A stretch of 64,000 bases of DNA from Shimia biformata (GCF_016888515.1 NZ_JAFEJK010000001.1:1583475-1647474), one strand, 5' to 3'; shown: positions 51,654 to 60,002, counted from the first letter of the stretch. The notes: a model not told the origin generated them from the sequence alone. Translations and numbers: made by a program.

Positions 51654-52742
51654 TCAAAGCCCCAGTTCGGCCCTGATCTCGGCGTCATGCTGACCGCGCG
51701 TGGGGCTTTCTGGGGCCGTCCAGCCAGTGTCGGTCGAAAACCGTGGGGCAGGGGCAGCCTGCAATGTGCCGTGGGCCTCCACCCATGTCCCACGGGCGGC
51801 GTTCATCGCATGGTCGCGCGCCTCTTCCGGGTTCAGCACCGGGGCGACGCAGGCGTCGGTGCCAAGAAACAGCGCGGCCCAATCGTCACGCGGTTTCGTG
51901 GCAAAGATCGCCGCCAGCCGTTCTGTCAGTTCGGGCCATGACGCCCGATCATATTGTCGCGCAAAACCGGGATCGTCGGAAAGGCCAAGCAGGTCGAGGA
52001 AGGCGGCATAGAACTGCGGCTCAAGGCATTGGACCGAGATATACCCGCCATCGTGACAACGGTAGCTGCGGCTCCAATGCGGGCCGTCGAGCAGGTTCTG
52101 ACCCCGCGCCGACTGAAAGGCGCCGGACTGCCACATCGTCATGAGCAGGTTCATCATATGGGCCGATCCGTCATAGATCGCGGCGTCCACGACACAGCCC
52201 CGACCACTGCCGCGCGCCTTCAGGATGCCAGCCAGAAGGCCAACCGCCAGATACATCGCCCCGCCGCCGATATCGCCCACCAGTGTGGGCGGGGTGAAGG
52301 GGGCGTCGCCTGCATTTCCGGCAAACCACGCCGCGCCCGACATCGAGATATAGTTCAGGTCATGCCCCGCGGCACGCGACAGCGGCCCGTCCTGTCCCCA
52401 GCCGGTCATCCGGCCAAAGACCAGCGCGGGATTGATCGCGTGACAGGCCTCCGGCCCGATCCCGAGCTTTTCCATCACGCCGGGGCGGAACCCCTCGATC
52501 AACCCATCTGCCGTGGCAACCAGTTTGCGGAAAACCTCAAGATCATCGACGTCTTTCAGGTCCAGCGCGATCGAGCGTTTGCCCCGGTCCAGAAGCGACC
52601 GTTCGGGCATGCCCGGTGTCGACTTGCCGCCCTTGCGATGCACGACGATCACGTCGGCCCCAAGATCGGCCATCAGCATGGCGGCAAAGGGGCCGGGGCC
52701 CAGCCCCTCGACCTCGATGATACGGACGCCTTCAAGGATCAT
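51654..52742 (-). CDS. alpha-methylacyl-CoA racemase (CaiB/BaiF family III)
   Basis: 362 aa. Although family III contains CoA-transferases, the racemase active-site residues are in place: His127 in AAGHDLNYISMSG, Asp157 in LVGDIGGGAMY and Glu241 in CLEPQFYAAF, at almost the same numbers as in the mycobacterial racemase MCR (126, 156, 241). It epimerises 2-methylacyl-CoA between R and S, opening branched acids to beta-oxidation. Start MILEGVRIIEVEGLGPG follows GGAGGACCGGA. It is the last gene of an operon with an SDR and two hotdog hydratase proteins. Confidence 0.9.
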   Translation of the reverse strand: MILEGVRIIEVEGLGPGPFAAMLMADLGADVIVVHRKGGKSTPGMPERSLLDRGKRSIALDLKDVDDLEVFRKLVATADGLIEGFRPGVMEKLGIGPEACHAINPALVFGRMTGWGQDGPLSRAAGHDLNYISMSGAAWFAGNAGDAPFTPPTLVGDIGGGAMYLAVGLLAGILKARGSGRGCVVDAAIYDGSAHMMNLLMTMWQSGAFQSARGQNLLDGPHWSRSYRCHDGGYISVQCLEPQFYAAFLDLLGLSDDPGFARQYDRASWPELTERLAAIFATKPRDDWAALFLGTDACVAPVLNPEEARDHAMNAARGTWVEAHGTLQAAPAPRFSTDTGWTAPESPTRGQHDAEIRAELGL

Positions 52743-52755
52743 TCCGGTCCTCCGG

Positions 52756-52797
52756 TTACAGGGCGAAACTTACAGGTCGAATCTTACAGGGCGAAAC
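52756..52797 (-). repeat. three tandem 14-bp repeats over the SDR stop codon
   Basis: On the minus strand GTTTCGCCCTGTAA, GATTCGACCTGTAA, GTTTCGCCCTGTAA. The first copy encodes the last SDR codons and its TAA stop; the other two repeat the same end downstream. The outer copies are identical and the middle one differs by two bases. Confidence 0.85.
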
Positions 52798-53608
52798 CGC
52801 CACCAACGACAAGCACCTGTCCCGAGACGAAATCCGACTCGGGGCAGCAGAACAGATAGACACCGCCCGCCGCCTCTTCCGGCGTGCCGGACCGTCCGAT
52901 GGGGATCATCGCCTCGAACCCTTCGACGACCTTGGCGGGGATGCCGATATTGACCTCGTTGCCCTCGACATTGATCGTTGTCTTCTCCTCGACCGCTTCG
53001 GTCAACCGCGTGGCGATCATGCCGAAGGCGACGCAGTTCACGTTGACCTTGTAGCGCCCCCATTCCTTGGACAGCGTCTTGGTCAGCCCGATCACGCCGG
53101 CCTTGGCCGAGGCATAGTTCGCCTGTCCGATATTGCCGCCGGTTCCGGCCACGGACGAGATATTGACCACCTTGCGGAACACCTCGAAGCCATTGGCCGC
53201 CTCTTCCTTGGCCGCGGGAATGATGAAATGGGACGCCGCGCGCAGGATGCGGAACGGCGCCTTCAGATGCACGTCCATCATCGCGTCGAACTGCCTGTCC
53301 GACATCTTGTTGATCATCGAATCAAAGGTATAGCCCGCGTTGTTGACGATGATGTCGACACCGCCAAAGGCGTCGACCCCGGCCTTGATGAACCGGTCCC
53401 CGAAATCCGGTTCCGTGACCGAGCCGGGCAGGGCAAGCGCCTTGACGCCCATCGCGCGGATCGCCTCGGCAACCTCCTGCGCCGGGTCCGCGTCAAGGTC
53501 GTTCACCACGATATTCGCCCCTTCCGAGGCCAGTTTCAGCGCAATCGCGCGGCCAATTCCGCGCCCGCCGCCCGTCACATAGGCTGTCTTGCCTTCAAGT
53601 CTTGCCAT
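52784..53608 (-). CDS. SDR, (R)-3-hydroxyacyl-CoA dehydrogenase-like
   Basis: 274-aa SDR resembling the N-terminal dehydrogenase domain of peroxisomal MFE-2. The NAD site is TGGGRGIG at residues 12-19, with Asp ending strand 2 (VVNDLDADPAQE), indicating NAD rather than NADP; then VNNAGYTFDSMINKMSDRQFDAMM, a stretch shared with MFE-2 and FabG4-like enzymes, Ser in VNISSVAGTGG and YASAK. Its neighbours are a MaoC hydratase pair (12 bp upstream) and a methylacyl-CoA racemase, which supports action on 3-hydroxyacyl-CoA. The stop lies inside a 14-bp tandem repeat. Confidence 0.85.
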   Translation of the reverse strand: MARLEGKTAYVTGGGRGIGRAIALKLASEGANIVVNDLDADPAQEVAEAIRAMGVKALALPGSVTEPDFGDRFIKAGVDAFGGVDIIVNNAGYTFDSMINKMSDRQFDAMMDVHLKAPFRILRAASHFIIPAAKEEAANGFEVFRKVVNISSVAGTGGNIGQANYASAKAGVIGLTKTLSKEWGRYKVNVNCVAFGMIATRLTEAVEEKTTINVEGNEVNIGIPAKVVEGFEAMIPIGRSGTPEEAAGGVYLFCCPESDFVSGQVLVVGGGFAL

Positions 53609-53620
53609 GATGCCTTCCCA

Positions 53621-54043
53621 TTATTCCGGCAGCGCAACCGTCGCGCTGCCCTTCAGCTTTACCTCGCCATCCGAGGCGGTGGCGACGAGGTCCAGTTCAA
53701 CAAGCTTTTCGCCACCTTCAACCCGTTTTGCCGCGACAGTGCCGGTGCAGGTCATCACCGTGTTGACCGGGGTGATCGCGGTGAAGCGGGTCGACAGCGA
53801 CCGGATCGCCGACTGCGGCACCCAGTTCGTCACCAGCCGCCCGAGATAGGCCATGTTCAGCATGCCATGGGCAAAGACATCCTCCATCCCGTGCGCGCGG
53901 GCGAAGTCGATGTCGACATGGATCGGGTTGTGATCGCCGGACGCCCCACAATAAAGCGCAAGCGTGGTGCGGGTGATCTTGTCGGTCACAAGGTCGGGCA
54001 GGGTGTCGCCGACAGAAAGCGCGTCAAAGGTCAGTGCCATCAT
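53621..54043 (-). CDS. MaoC-type enoyl-CoA hydratase
   Basis: 140 aa, one hotdog domain with the hydratase 2 motif: YCGASGDHNPIHVDIDFARAHGMEDVFAHGML contains the catalytic Asp-x4-His (D-H-N-P-I-H) and the following helix. Adds water to trans-2-enoyl-CoA with R stereochemistry. It overlaps the upstream MaoC-N gene by four bases (ATGA) and very likely forms a heterodimer with its product, as HadA/HadB-type split hydratases do. The SDR follows after 12 bp. Confidence 0.88.
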   Translation of the reverse strand: MMALTFDALSVGDTLPDLVTDKITRTTLALYCGASGDHNPIHVDIDFARAHGMEDVFAHGMLNMAYLGRLVTNWVPQSAIRSLSTRFTAITPVNTVMTCTGTVAAKRVEGGEKLVELDLVATASDGEVKLKGSATVALPE

Positions 54044-54483
54044 CCGTTCCTCACCACGATGGTCGATGCCATCTCGACCACTTTTTCGCCGCGCTGGTTC
54101 GTCACCTCGGTCTTGCGGATCACGAACTCAAGCGCGCCGCCCTTCTTGGCAAAGATATTGTCGATCCGGTCCTGATAGGTCAGCGTATCCCCGGCGACGA
54201 TGGGGGCGAAATACTGGAAATCCTGCGATCCATGCAGGACGCGGCCAATCTCGACTCCAAGCAGGTCGAACAGCGCAAAAGACCGGTCGTTTTCCAGCGC
54301 CAGAACGATTGCAAAGGTTGGTGGAGCAAGCAGGTCGGCATGGCCTGCCGCCTTCGCCGCCTCGCTGTCCCAATAGACCGGGTCGGTCTGGCCCGTGGCC
54401 TTGGCAAAGAATTTCAGACGGCCATGTTCCACCACGGCGCTGTGCGGCGGCATCCTGTGGCCGATATATTGCTGATCGATCAT
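54040..54483 (-). CDS. MaoC N-terminal / FAS1-like dehydratase domain protein
   Basis: 147-aa hotdog protein of the MaoC_dehydrat_N type: FFAKATGQTDPVYWDSEAAKAAGHADLLAPPTFAIVL occupies the place of the hydratase motif but lacks the full Asp-His pair, as in the non-catalytic half of split hydratases (HadA, ChsH-like). It is the first gene of the operon and is translationally coupled to the catalytic MaoC gene by an ATGA overlap. Likely role: substrate-binding half of a heteromeric R-specific enoyl-CoA hydratase. Confidence 0.85.
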   Translation of the reverse strand: MIDQQYIGHRMPPHSAVVEHGRLKFFAKATGQTDPVYWDSEAAKAAGHADLLAPPTFAIVLALENDRSFALFDLLGVEIGRVLHGSQDFQYFAPIVAGDTLTYQDRIDNIFAKKGGALEFVIRKTEVTNQRGEKVVEMASTIVVRNG

Positions 54484-54578
54484 GTGCCTCTCTCCCTTGA
54501 CCGCAGAGTGACGCGGAAACAGAGCGTTGTGAAGCGCTTGGCACGCAACGTCACTTGGCCGGGTAACTGAGAGAAAAG

Positions 54579-54653
54579 TGGCAGCCCGTAGGGGAATCGA
54601 ACCCCTCTTTCCAGGTTGAAAACCTGGCGTCCTAACCGATAGACGAACGGGCC
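54579..54653 (-). tRNA. tRNA-Glu (TTC), downstream copy
   Basis: 75 nt including encoded CCA. Acceptor GGCCCGT/ACGGGCT, D arm TTCGTCTATCGG, anticodon stem CCAGG/CCTGG around TTTTCAA (anticodon TTC), T arm AGGGG-TTCGATT-CCCCT. Identical in every base to the second copy at 54701-54775. Confidence 0.96.
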
Positions 54654-54700
54654 ACGGGAACGATGGTCAGGTCTTGATCCATGTTCGGAAACAGCTTCGG

Positions 54701-54775
54701 TGGCAGCCCGTAGGGGAATCGAACCCCTCTTTCCAGGTTGAAAACCTGGCGTCCTAACCGATAGACGAACGGGCC
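54701..54775 (-). tRNA. tRNA-Glu (TTC), upstream copy
   Basis: Identical 75-nt gene 47 bp upstream of the other copy on the same strand, so the two are probably processed from one precursor. The spacer between them is unrelated to the tRNA sequence. Confidence 0.96.
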
Positions 54776-54861
54776 GTGCCGAAGCGTGAGGCGGTATCTA
54801 GTAAAACCACCCCGCAGGCGCAAGCGGAAATTTGATCCCGTTTGGCATTTTTTGACGGTCG

Positions 54862-54946
54862 GGCAGGGGGCGCTGCCCCCTCGCTTGAAAACCGTGACGG
54901 TTTTCAAGCGTCACCCCCGGAGTATTGCGGCAAGAAAGAAGCGGGG
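54862..54946 (+). repeat. dispersed GTATTT repeat, copy e (tRNA-Glu/recJ intergenic)
   Basis: Hairpin GGGGGC-GCT-GCCCCC (54866-54880), a second perfect hairpin CGCTTGAAAACC/GGTTTTCAAGCG (54882-54910), then the core CACCCCCGGAGTATTGCGG-CAAGAAAGAAGCGGGG. It ends at the recJ stop codon, in opposite orientation to recJ. The inserted TTGAAAACC hairpin is not seen in the other copies. Confidence 0.65.
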
Positions 54947-56686
54947 TCAGGCTTCGGCGGCGTCTTCCAGTCGCAGTTGCGGGGACTGGCGGCCCTGCCA
55001 GGTGTTGACCTCAAGCCGGCCCGCCAGGTGGAAGCGTTTGCCGCCGTGGTTTTCCAGTGCGGGGCCAAGCGCCGTGTCGTATGCGCCAAAGGCAATTGCG
55101 TCGATGCGGGCGGACAGCCCGTCCGAGATGGTCACTTTCAGGTGGCTGTCGCCGACGCGCTTGGCAAAGCGGATCTCGGCCTCGGGGAAGGCAAAGCGCG
55201 GGCCGGGGGCGCCGGCGCCGAACGGTCCGGCGGCGTCGATCTGTTCGATCAGCTCGACGGTCGCGGCACCCGGCATCAGCGCGCCATCCAGTTTCAGGTC
55301 CGCGGGACCGGCAGCACCTGCGCCCTGTTTGGCCAGAAGGTCCGTCAGCCGCGCCATCGCCGCCTCCAGCTGGTCGCGCGCGACGGTCAGCCCGGCGGCC
55401 ATCTTGTGCCCGCCGCCCTTGATCAACAGCCCCTCGGCGGCAAGGCGCTGGATCGACGCGCCAAGGTCCACGCCCGAGACCGAGCGGCCAGAGCCCTTGC
55501 CCTCGTCCCCGTCCAGCCCGATCACGATGGCGGGGCGGTTGGTGGCCTCTTTCAGGCGGCTGGCGACGATGCCGACCACGCCGGGATGCCAGCCCTCACC
55601 TGCGGCCCAGACCAGCGGCGCGTCCAGCCCGCGTTCCTCGGCCTGTGCCATGGCCGCGGCGCGCACGGCGGCCTCGATCTCGCGGCGTTCGCTGTTGAGG
55701 TCATCCAGCCGTTCCGCCAGCGCGCGCGCCTCGTGCGGGTCGTCGGTGGCCAGAATGCGCGCACCGAGGTCGGCCTGCCCGACGCGGCCGCCGGCATTGA
55801 CGCGGGGCCCCAGCAGGAACCCCAGCGCATAGGTGTTAGGGGCATTGTCCATCCGCGCCACATCCGCCAGCGCCACAAGGCCGGGGCGGTTGCGGCGCGC
55901 CATGATCTTCAACCCCTGCCGCACCAGCGCGCGATTGACCCCGATGAGCGGGGCGACATCGGCCACGGTTGCCAGCGCGACAAGGTCAAGCATCCCGATC
56001 AGGTCCGGCCCGGTGACGCCGTCTCCCCGCATCTGGCGGTTCACCTCGACCAGAAACAGGAACACCACGGCGGCAGCGCAGAGATGGGCAAGGTCGCCGC
56101 TTTCGTCCTGCCGGTTCGGGTTCACCACGGCCAGCGCGTCGGGCAGGGTTTCGCCGCCCAGGTGGTGGTCCAGCACGATCACGTCCGCGCCTTTTGCGGC
56201 GGCGATCGGGCCGTGGGAAAGCGTGCCGCAATCGACGCAGATGATCAGGTCATGATCTTTGGCCAGCGCTGCCATGGCGGGCTCATTTGGGCCATACCCC
56301 TCGTCGATGCGGTCGGGGACATAAAGCTTGGCCGGGCGCCCCATGGCGCGCAGCCACGCGATCAGCAGCGCGGCGGACGACCCGCCATCGACATCGTAGT
56401 CGGCAAAGACCGCGATCCTTTCCCCCGCCTTCACAGCGCGGCGAAAGCGGTTGGCGGCGGTTTCCATGTCCTTCAGCTTGTGCGGATCAGGCAGTAGGTC
56501 GCGCAGCTGCGGTTCCAGATAGCCATCGACCTCTTCCGGCGGCACGCCCAGCCGCGCCAGCACCTGGCACAGGGCGCGCGGCAGGGGGGTGGTCTGCGCC
56601 AGCTGTTCGGCCAGACGTTCGGTCTCGACCCCCGGTCCCAGCCACCGCCGCCCGGTGAGCGAGCTTTCGACGCCGAGAAAACTCAT
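54947..56686 (-). CDS. recJ: single-stranded-DNA-specific exonuclease RecJ
   Basis: 579 aa. DHH-family 5'-3' ssDNA exonuclease used in recombination and mismatch repair. Visible are motif I VFADYDVDGGSSAALL, motif II region ICVDCGTLSHGP, the DHH motif VIVLDHHLGGE, the DHHA1 motif GGGHKMAAGLTV, and the C-terminal OB region KVTISDGLSARIDAIAFG. Start ATG 56686 gives MSFLGVESSLTGRRWLGP; it overlaps the upstream isochorismatase stop by four bases (ATGA). The longer frame is rejected. Last gene of the hom-glpX unit. Confidence 0.96.
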   Translation of the reverse strand: MSFLGVESSLTGRRWLGPGVETERLAEQLAQTTPLPRALCQVLARLGVPPEEVDGYLEPQLRDLLPDPHKLKDMETAANRFRRAVKAGERIAVFADYDVDGGSSAALLIAWLRAMGRPAKLYVPDRIDEGYGPNEPAMAALAKDHDLIICVDCGTLSHGPIAAAKGADVIVLDHHLGGETLPDALAVVNPNRQDESGDLAHLCAAAVVFLFLVEVNRQMRGDGVTGPDLIGMLDLVALATVADVAPLIGVNRALVRQGLKIMARRNRPGLVALADVARMDNAPNTYALGFLLGPRVNAGGRVGQADLGARILATDDPHEARALAERLDDLNSERREIEAAVRAAAMAQAEERGLDAPLVWAAGEGWHPGVVGIVASRLKEATNRPAIVIGLDGDEGKGSGRSVSGVDLGASIQRLAAEGLLIKGGGHKMAAGLTVARDQLEAAMARLTDLLAKQGAGAAGPADLKLDGALMPGAATVELIEQIDAAGPFGAGAPGPRFAFPEAEIRFAKRVGDSHLKVTISDGLSARIDAIAFGAYDTALGPALENHGGKRFHLAGRLEVNTWQGRQSPQLRLEDAAEA

Positions 56687-57240
56687 AGCCGCTCCAGTAT
56701 GGCGTCGCTGGACAGGGCGCGGCAGAACTCGCCATGCAGCATCGACACTTCGGCGGTGTGGATCGCTTCGGCGCTCATGGGGGCGGCGTTGCCCCATGAG
56801 ACATCGGCATGGGTTTCAAACGCGGCGCAGGCGTCATGGGCCAGCCATGTGTCAAACCCCAGATTGGCCGACATCCGCACCGAGGTAGAGATACACTGCG
56901 GCGTCGAAAGCCCTGCAATCACGACGTTTTCCACCTTGGCGGCCCGCAGCCGGTCCTCAAGATCCGTGCCGATGAAGGCAGAGTTCGTGTGTTTGGTCAG
57001 GACCGGTTCGTCGCCCTCGGGCGCGACCACGGCTTTGATCGTGGTGCCGCCATTTGACGGGTGCAGCGGGCTTTCTGGGCGCAGCGATTCATGGCGGACA
57101 TGGATCACGGGAAGCCCCGCATTGCGAAACGCCGCCAGCAGGCGGGCGGCGTTTTCTTCTGCGTCGGGGTTGTTGCGCGCGCCCCATTTGGGGCTGTCCA
57201 TCCCCTCCTGAATGTCGATCAGGACCAGCGCGCGCGTCAT
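56683..57240 (-). CDS. isochorismatase-like cysteine hydrolase
   Basis: 185 aa. The triad of the family is visible: Asp9 in ALVLIDIQEGM, Lys in VLTKHTNSAFIGTDLE, and Cys in VIAGLSTPQCISTSVRMSANLGFDTWLAHDACAAFE-type C-terminal region (Cys of PQCISTS). Hydrolyses amides or related substrates (nicotinamide, carbamoyl compounds); the precise one is unknown. It starts one base inside the glpX stop (TGATG) and overlaps recJ by four bases, so it is locked into the operon between two housekeeping genes. Confidence 0.88.
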   Translation of the reverse strand: MTRALVLIDIQEGMDSPKWGARNNPDAEENAARLLAAFRNAGLPVIHVRHESLRPESPLHPSNGGTTIKAVVAPEGDEPVLTKHTNSAFIGTDLEDRLRAAKVENVVIAGLSTPQCISTSVRMSANLGFDTWLAHDACAAFETHADVSWGNAAPMSAEAIHTAEVSMLHGEFCRALSSDAILERL

Positions 57241-58211
57241 CAGATCGAGTCGACCGGCGTGCGATAGCTCATGCGGCGGACCGAGCCGGATTTCGAGCGC
57301 ATCAGCAGGGTCTCGGTGGTGATCCAGCCCGGCTCGCGCTTGATGCCCGACACCAGCGATCCGTTGGTCACGCCGGTGGCGGCAAAGATCACGTCCTGCG
57401 TCACCATCTCGTCACGGGAATAGACCTTGTCGAAATCGGTGATCCCGGCACGTTCAGCGCGGGCACGTTCGTCGTCGTTGCGGAACACAAGGCGGCCATA
57501 CATCTGCCCGCCCATACATTTCAGCGCCGCCGCCGCCAGCACACCTTCGGGCGCGCCGCCGGTGCCCATATACATGTCGATCCCGGTGATGTGGCTTTCG
57601 GCGCAGTGCATCACACCGGCAACGTCGCCGTCGGTGATCAGGCGGATCGACGCTCCGGTCGAGCGGACCTCGGCGATCATGTCCTCGTGGCGCGGGCGCT
57701 CAAGGATGCAGACGGTGATATCCGAGGGCGCACAGCCCTTTTCGCTGGCCAGCGCCGAAATCCGGGTCGCGGGCGGCATGTCCAGCGTCACCAGCCCTTC
57801 GGGGTAGCCCGCACCGATGGCCAGCTTTTCCATGTAGGTGTCCGGCGCATGCAGCATCGAGCCGCGCGGCCCCATGGCAATCACCGTCAGCGCGTTCGGC
57901 ATGTCCTTGGCGGTCAGCGTGGTGCCTTCCAGCGGATCCAGCGCGATATCCACGCCGGGGCCGTTGCCGTTGCCGACCTCTTCGCCGATGTACAGCATCG
58001 GGGCTTCGTCGCGTTCGCCTTCGCCGATCACCACCACACCCGAGATATCAAGCAGGTTCAGCTGTTCGCGCATGGCGTTGACGGCGGCCTGATCCGCCGC
58101 TTTTTCATTGCCGCGTCCAACCCAGTCGGCCGAGGCAAGGGCGGCTTGTTCGGCAACACGGGCAAGCCCGAGCGAAAGCATACGGTCGTGGAATTCGGCT
58201 TTGGGAGACAT
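57240..58211 (-). CDS. glpX: class II fructose-1,6-bisphosphatase
   Basis: 323 aa, GlpX type. Metal and phosphate sites: VVVIGEGERDEAPMLYIGEEVG, VDIALDPLEGTTLTAKDMPNALTVIA (the DPLEGT signature), and GTGGAPEGVLAAAALKCMGGQM. Dephosphorylates fructose 1,6-bisphosphate in gluconeogenesis; some members also hydrolyse sedoheptulose 1,7-bisphosphate. Lies 41 bp after hom, with AGGAAG before its ATG, and is coupled to the isochorismatase gene. The order hom-glpX-recJ recurs in Rhodobacterales to my knowledge. Confidence 0.96.
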   Translation of the reverse strand: MSPKAEFHDRMLSLGLARVAEQAALASADWVGRGNEKAADQAAVNAMREQLNLLDISGVVVIGEGERDEAPMLYIGEEVGNGNGPGVDIALDPLEGTTLTAKDMPNALTVIAMGPRGSMLHAPDTYMEKLAIGAGYPEGLVTLDMPPATRISALASEKGCAPSDITVCILERPRHEDMIAEVRSTGASIRLITDGDVAGVMHCAESHITGIDMYMGTGGAPEGVLAAAALKCMGGQMYGRLVFRNDDERARAERAGITDFDKVYSRDEMVTQDVIFAATGVTNGSLVSGIKREPGWITTETLLMRSKSGSVRRMSYRTPVDSI

Positions 58212-58252
58212 CGGCTTCCTGTCCTCTTGAAGAATTGGCTTTTGCGTAATGT

Positions 58253-59539
58253 TTAGACGGTTTCGATCCGAAGTGCCACGGGCTCCGAGGTCATGACCCC
58301 GGTTCTGCCCATCGCCTCGATCGCCTGATCCAGCGCCGCGCGCTGGGTCTTGTGCGTGACGATCAGAACCGGCGCGTCTTCCTTGTTGTGGCGGGTCTGG
58401 CGCATCCGGTCGATGCTGACGCCATGTTCGCCAAGCGCGGTGGCGATCTTGGCCAGCGCACCCGGCACGTCCTTCAGCGACATGCGCAGGTAATAGGGCG
58501 CGGGCGAGTTCGACTGCGCGCGCTTGGCCTTGGCCAGTTCACTGGCGGGTTGTCCAAAGGTCGTCAGCCGGAAGCCACGGGCGATATCGCAGACATCGCC
58601 CATCACCGCGCTGGCGGTCGGGCCTTCGCCCGCTCCGGCGCCGCGCAGCACGACCTGTCCCACGGCGTCGCCCTCGATCACGACCATGTTGGTGCCGCCC
58701 TGCAACTGCCCCAGCGGGCTGTCATCGGGGACAAGACAGGGCGACATGCGCTGTTCCAGCCCACGGCCAGTCATCTGCGCCACGCCCAGAAGCTTGATCC
58801 GATACCCCATGTCGGCAGCCTGACGGATGTCGTCGATCGACACGCGCTGGATACCTTCCAGCTCGACCCCGTCGAAATCGACCTCGGTGCCAAAGGCAAT
58901 TGCCGACAACAGCGACAGCTTGTGCCCCGCATCGATCCCGCCGACGTCAAGGTTCGGGTCCGCTTCGAGATAGCCTAGCGCCTCGGCCTCGGCAAAGACC
59001 TCGTCATATGGAAGCCCCGCATCCTGCATCCGCGTCAGGATATAGTTGCAGGTGCCGTTCATCACGCCCATGACGCGGGTGATTTCGTTCCCGGCCAGAC
59101 CCTCGGTCAGCGCCTTGATGACCGGGATGCCCCCGGCGACAGCCGCCTCGAAGCGGATCACCTGCCCGGCGGCTTCGGCGGTCTCGGCCAGCGCCTGCCC
59201 GTGATGGGCCAGCAGCGCCTTGTTCGCCGTCACCACGTCCTTGCCAGCGGCAATCGCGGCCTCGATCGCGTCCTTGGCGGCGCCTTCATGCCCGCCCATC
59301 AACTCGACAAACACGTCGACATCGTCGCGCACCGCCAGTTTCACCGGATCGTCTTCCCATGCGTAATCGGTCAGCGACACGCCCCGGTCCTTGTCCCGCG
59401 AGCGCGCGGAAACGGCGGTGATCACAACCGGCCGTCCTGTGCGCGCCGCCAGCATATCGGCTTTCTGGCGAACAATGCGGACGACGCCGACACCCACGGT
59501 GCCCAGTCCGGCAATCCCAAGACGCAAGGGGCTGGTCAT
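58253..59539 (-). CDS. hom: homoserine dehydrogenase
   Basis: 428 aa. Reduces aspartate semialdehyde to homoserine for threonine and methionine synthesis. The N-terminal NAD(P) domain has LGIAGLGTVGVGVVRIV (GxGxxG), the catalytic domain has VTANKALLAHHG, GGIPVIKALTEGLAGNEI and MNGTCNYILTRM, and the C-terminal ACT domain starts YYLRMSLKDVPGALAKIATALGEHGVSIDRM, the site of feedback control by threonine. AAGGAG lies ahead of the ATG. First gene of the hom-glpX-hydrolase-recJ run. Confidence 0.97.
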   Translation of the reverse strand: MTSPLRLGIAGLGTVGVGVVRIVRQKADMLAARTGRPVVITAVSARSRDKDRGVSLTDYAWEDDPVKLAVRDDVDVFVELMGGHEGAAKDAIEAAIAAGKDVVTANKALLAHHGQALAETAEAAGQVIRFEAAVAGGIPVIKALTEGLAGNEITRVMGVMNGTCNYILTRMQDAGLPYDEVFAEAEALGYLEADPNLDVGGIDAGHKLSLLSAIAFGTEVDFDGVELEGIQRVSIDDIRQAADMGYRIKLLGVAQMTGRGLEQRMSPCLVPDDSPLGQLQGGTNMVVIEGDAVGQVVLRGAGAGEGPTASAVMGDVCDIARGFRLTTFGQPASELAKAKRAQSNSPAPYYLRMSLKDVPGALAKIATALGEHGVSIDRMRQTRHNKEDAPVLIVTHKTQRAALDQAIEAMGRTGVMTSEPVALRIETV

Positions 59540-59662
59540 TCACGGTCTCCTTGAAACTTTCGGTAGAAGCGGTGTTTGCCAGCCCTCTATCCCGATACGG
59601 GCGGCGGTGCAACGCGGCATGGGGCTCTCGGGTGGGAAAAGCCGGGCGAACAGATGCGCTGC

Positions 59663-59905
59663 CTATTCAACCGGCAGCGCCTGAAGCGCGGCAGCCCGGC
59701 GCCTGAGTTCGCGGGCACGGGCGTCCAAAGCGGCGGCGCTGTCCTCATCCAGCTGGGTGTCGGTGGCCAGATCCGACTCGGTCAGCGGTTGCAGGGCCGG
59801 GTAAGGGGCCTTGGCATTGTCCAGACCCACGGTCGCGTCCAGCTCGGGTGTCAGCGAACACCCGGCGCAGGACAAAAGGAACAGGACAAGTGACGCGGAT
59901 TTCAT
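59663..59905 (-). CDS. small putative lipoprotein
   Basis: 80 aa from ATG 59905 (AAGGAAAACCG upstream). The N-terminus MKSASLVLFLLSCAGCSL has a short hydrophobic core and a lipobox-like end (LLSC or CAGC), so it is probably lipid-anchored. The mature part is acidic and then strongly helical (DEDSAAALDARARELRRRAAALQAL), likely coiled coil. I do not recognise a family. It is divergent from a TetR gene and 123 bp downstream of the hom start region on the same strand. Confidence 0.6.
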   Translation of the reverse strand: MKSASLVLFLLSCAGCSLTPELDATVGLDNAKAPYPALQPLTESDLATDTQLDEDSAAALDARARELRRRAAALQALPVE

Positions 59906-59983
59906 CGGTTTTCCTTGTGGCAACGCCCCCTTCTTGCCCCGGTTCGGAGTTCCGGGCAAGTCGCCCTTTTAAAGAAACGATTG

Positions 59984-59999
59984 TTCAGTTAATCCTGAA
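59984..59999. promoter_or_regulatory. inverted repeat directly before the TetR gene
   Basis: TTCAG-TTAATC-CTGAA ends three bases before the TetR ATG and occupies the place where a ribosome site should be; no Shine-Dalgarno sequence is seen. Probably an autoregulatory operator. Confidence 0.45.
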
Positions 60000-60002
60000 A
60001 GC

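Noticed and set aside
54579-54775. Duplicated tRNA-Glu as a phage or island attachment site
   Set aside because: No integrase and no foreign genes nearby; both copies are complete tRNAs with full CCA ends.
54842-56497. 551-codon plus-strand frame opposite recJ
   Set aside because: Antisense shadow of a gene with DHH and DHHA1 motifs.
59540-59662. Threonine- or lysine-type riboswitch or attenuator near hom
   Set aside because: No conserved aptamer, leader peptide or terminator could be seen upstream of the hom start.
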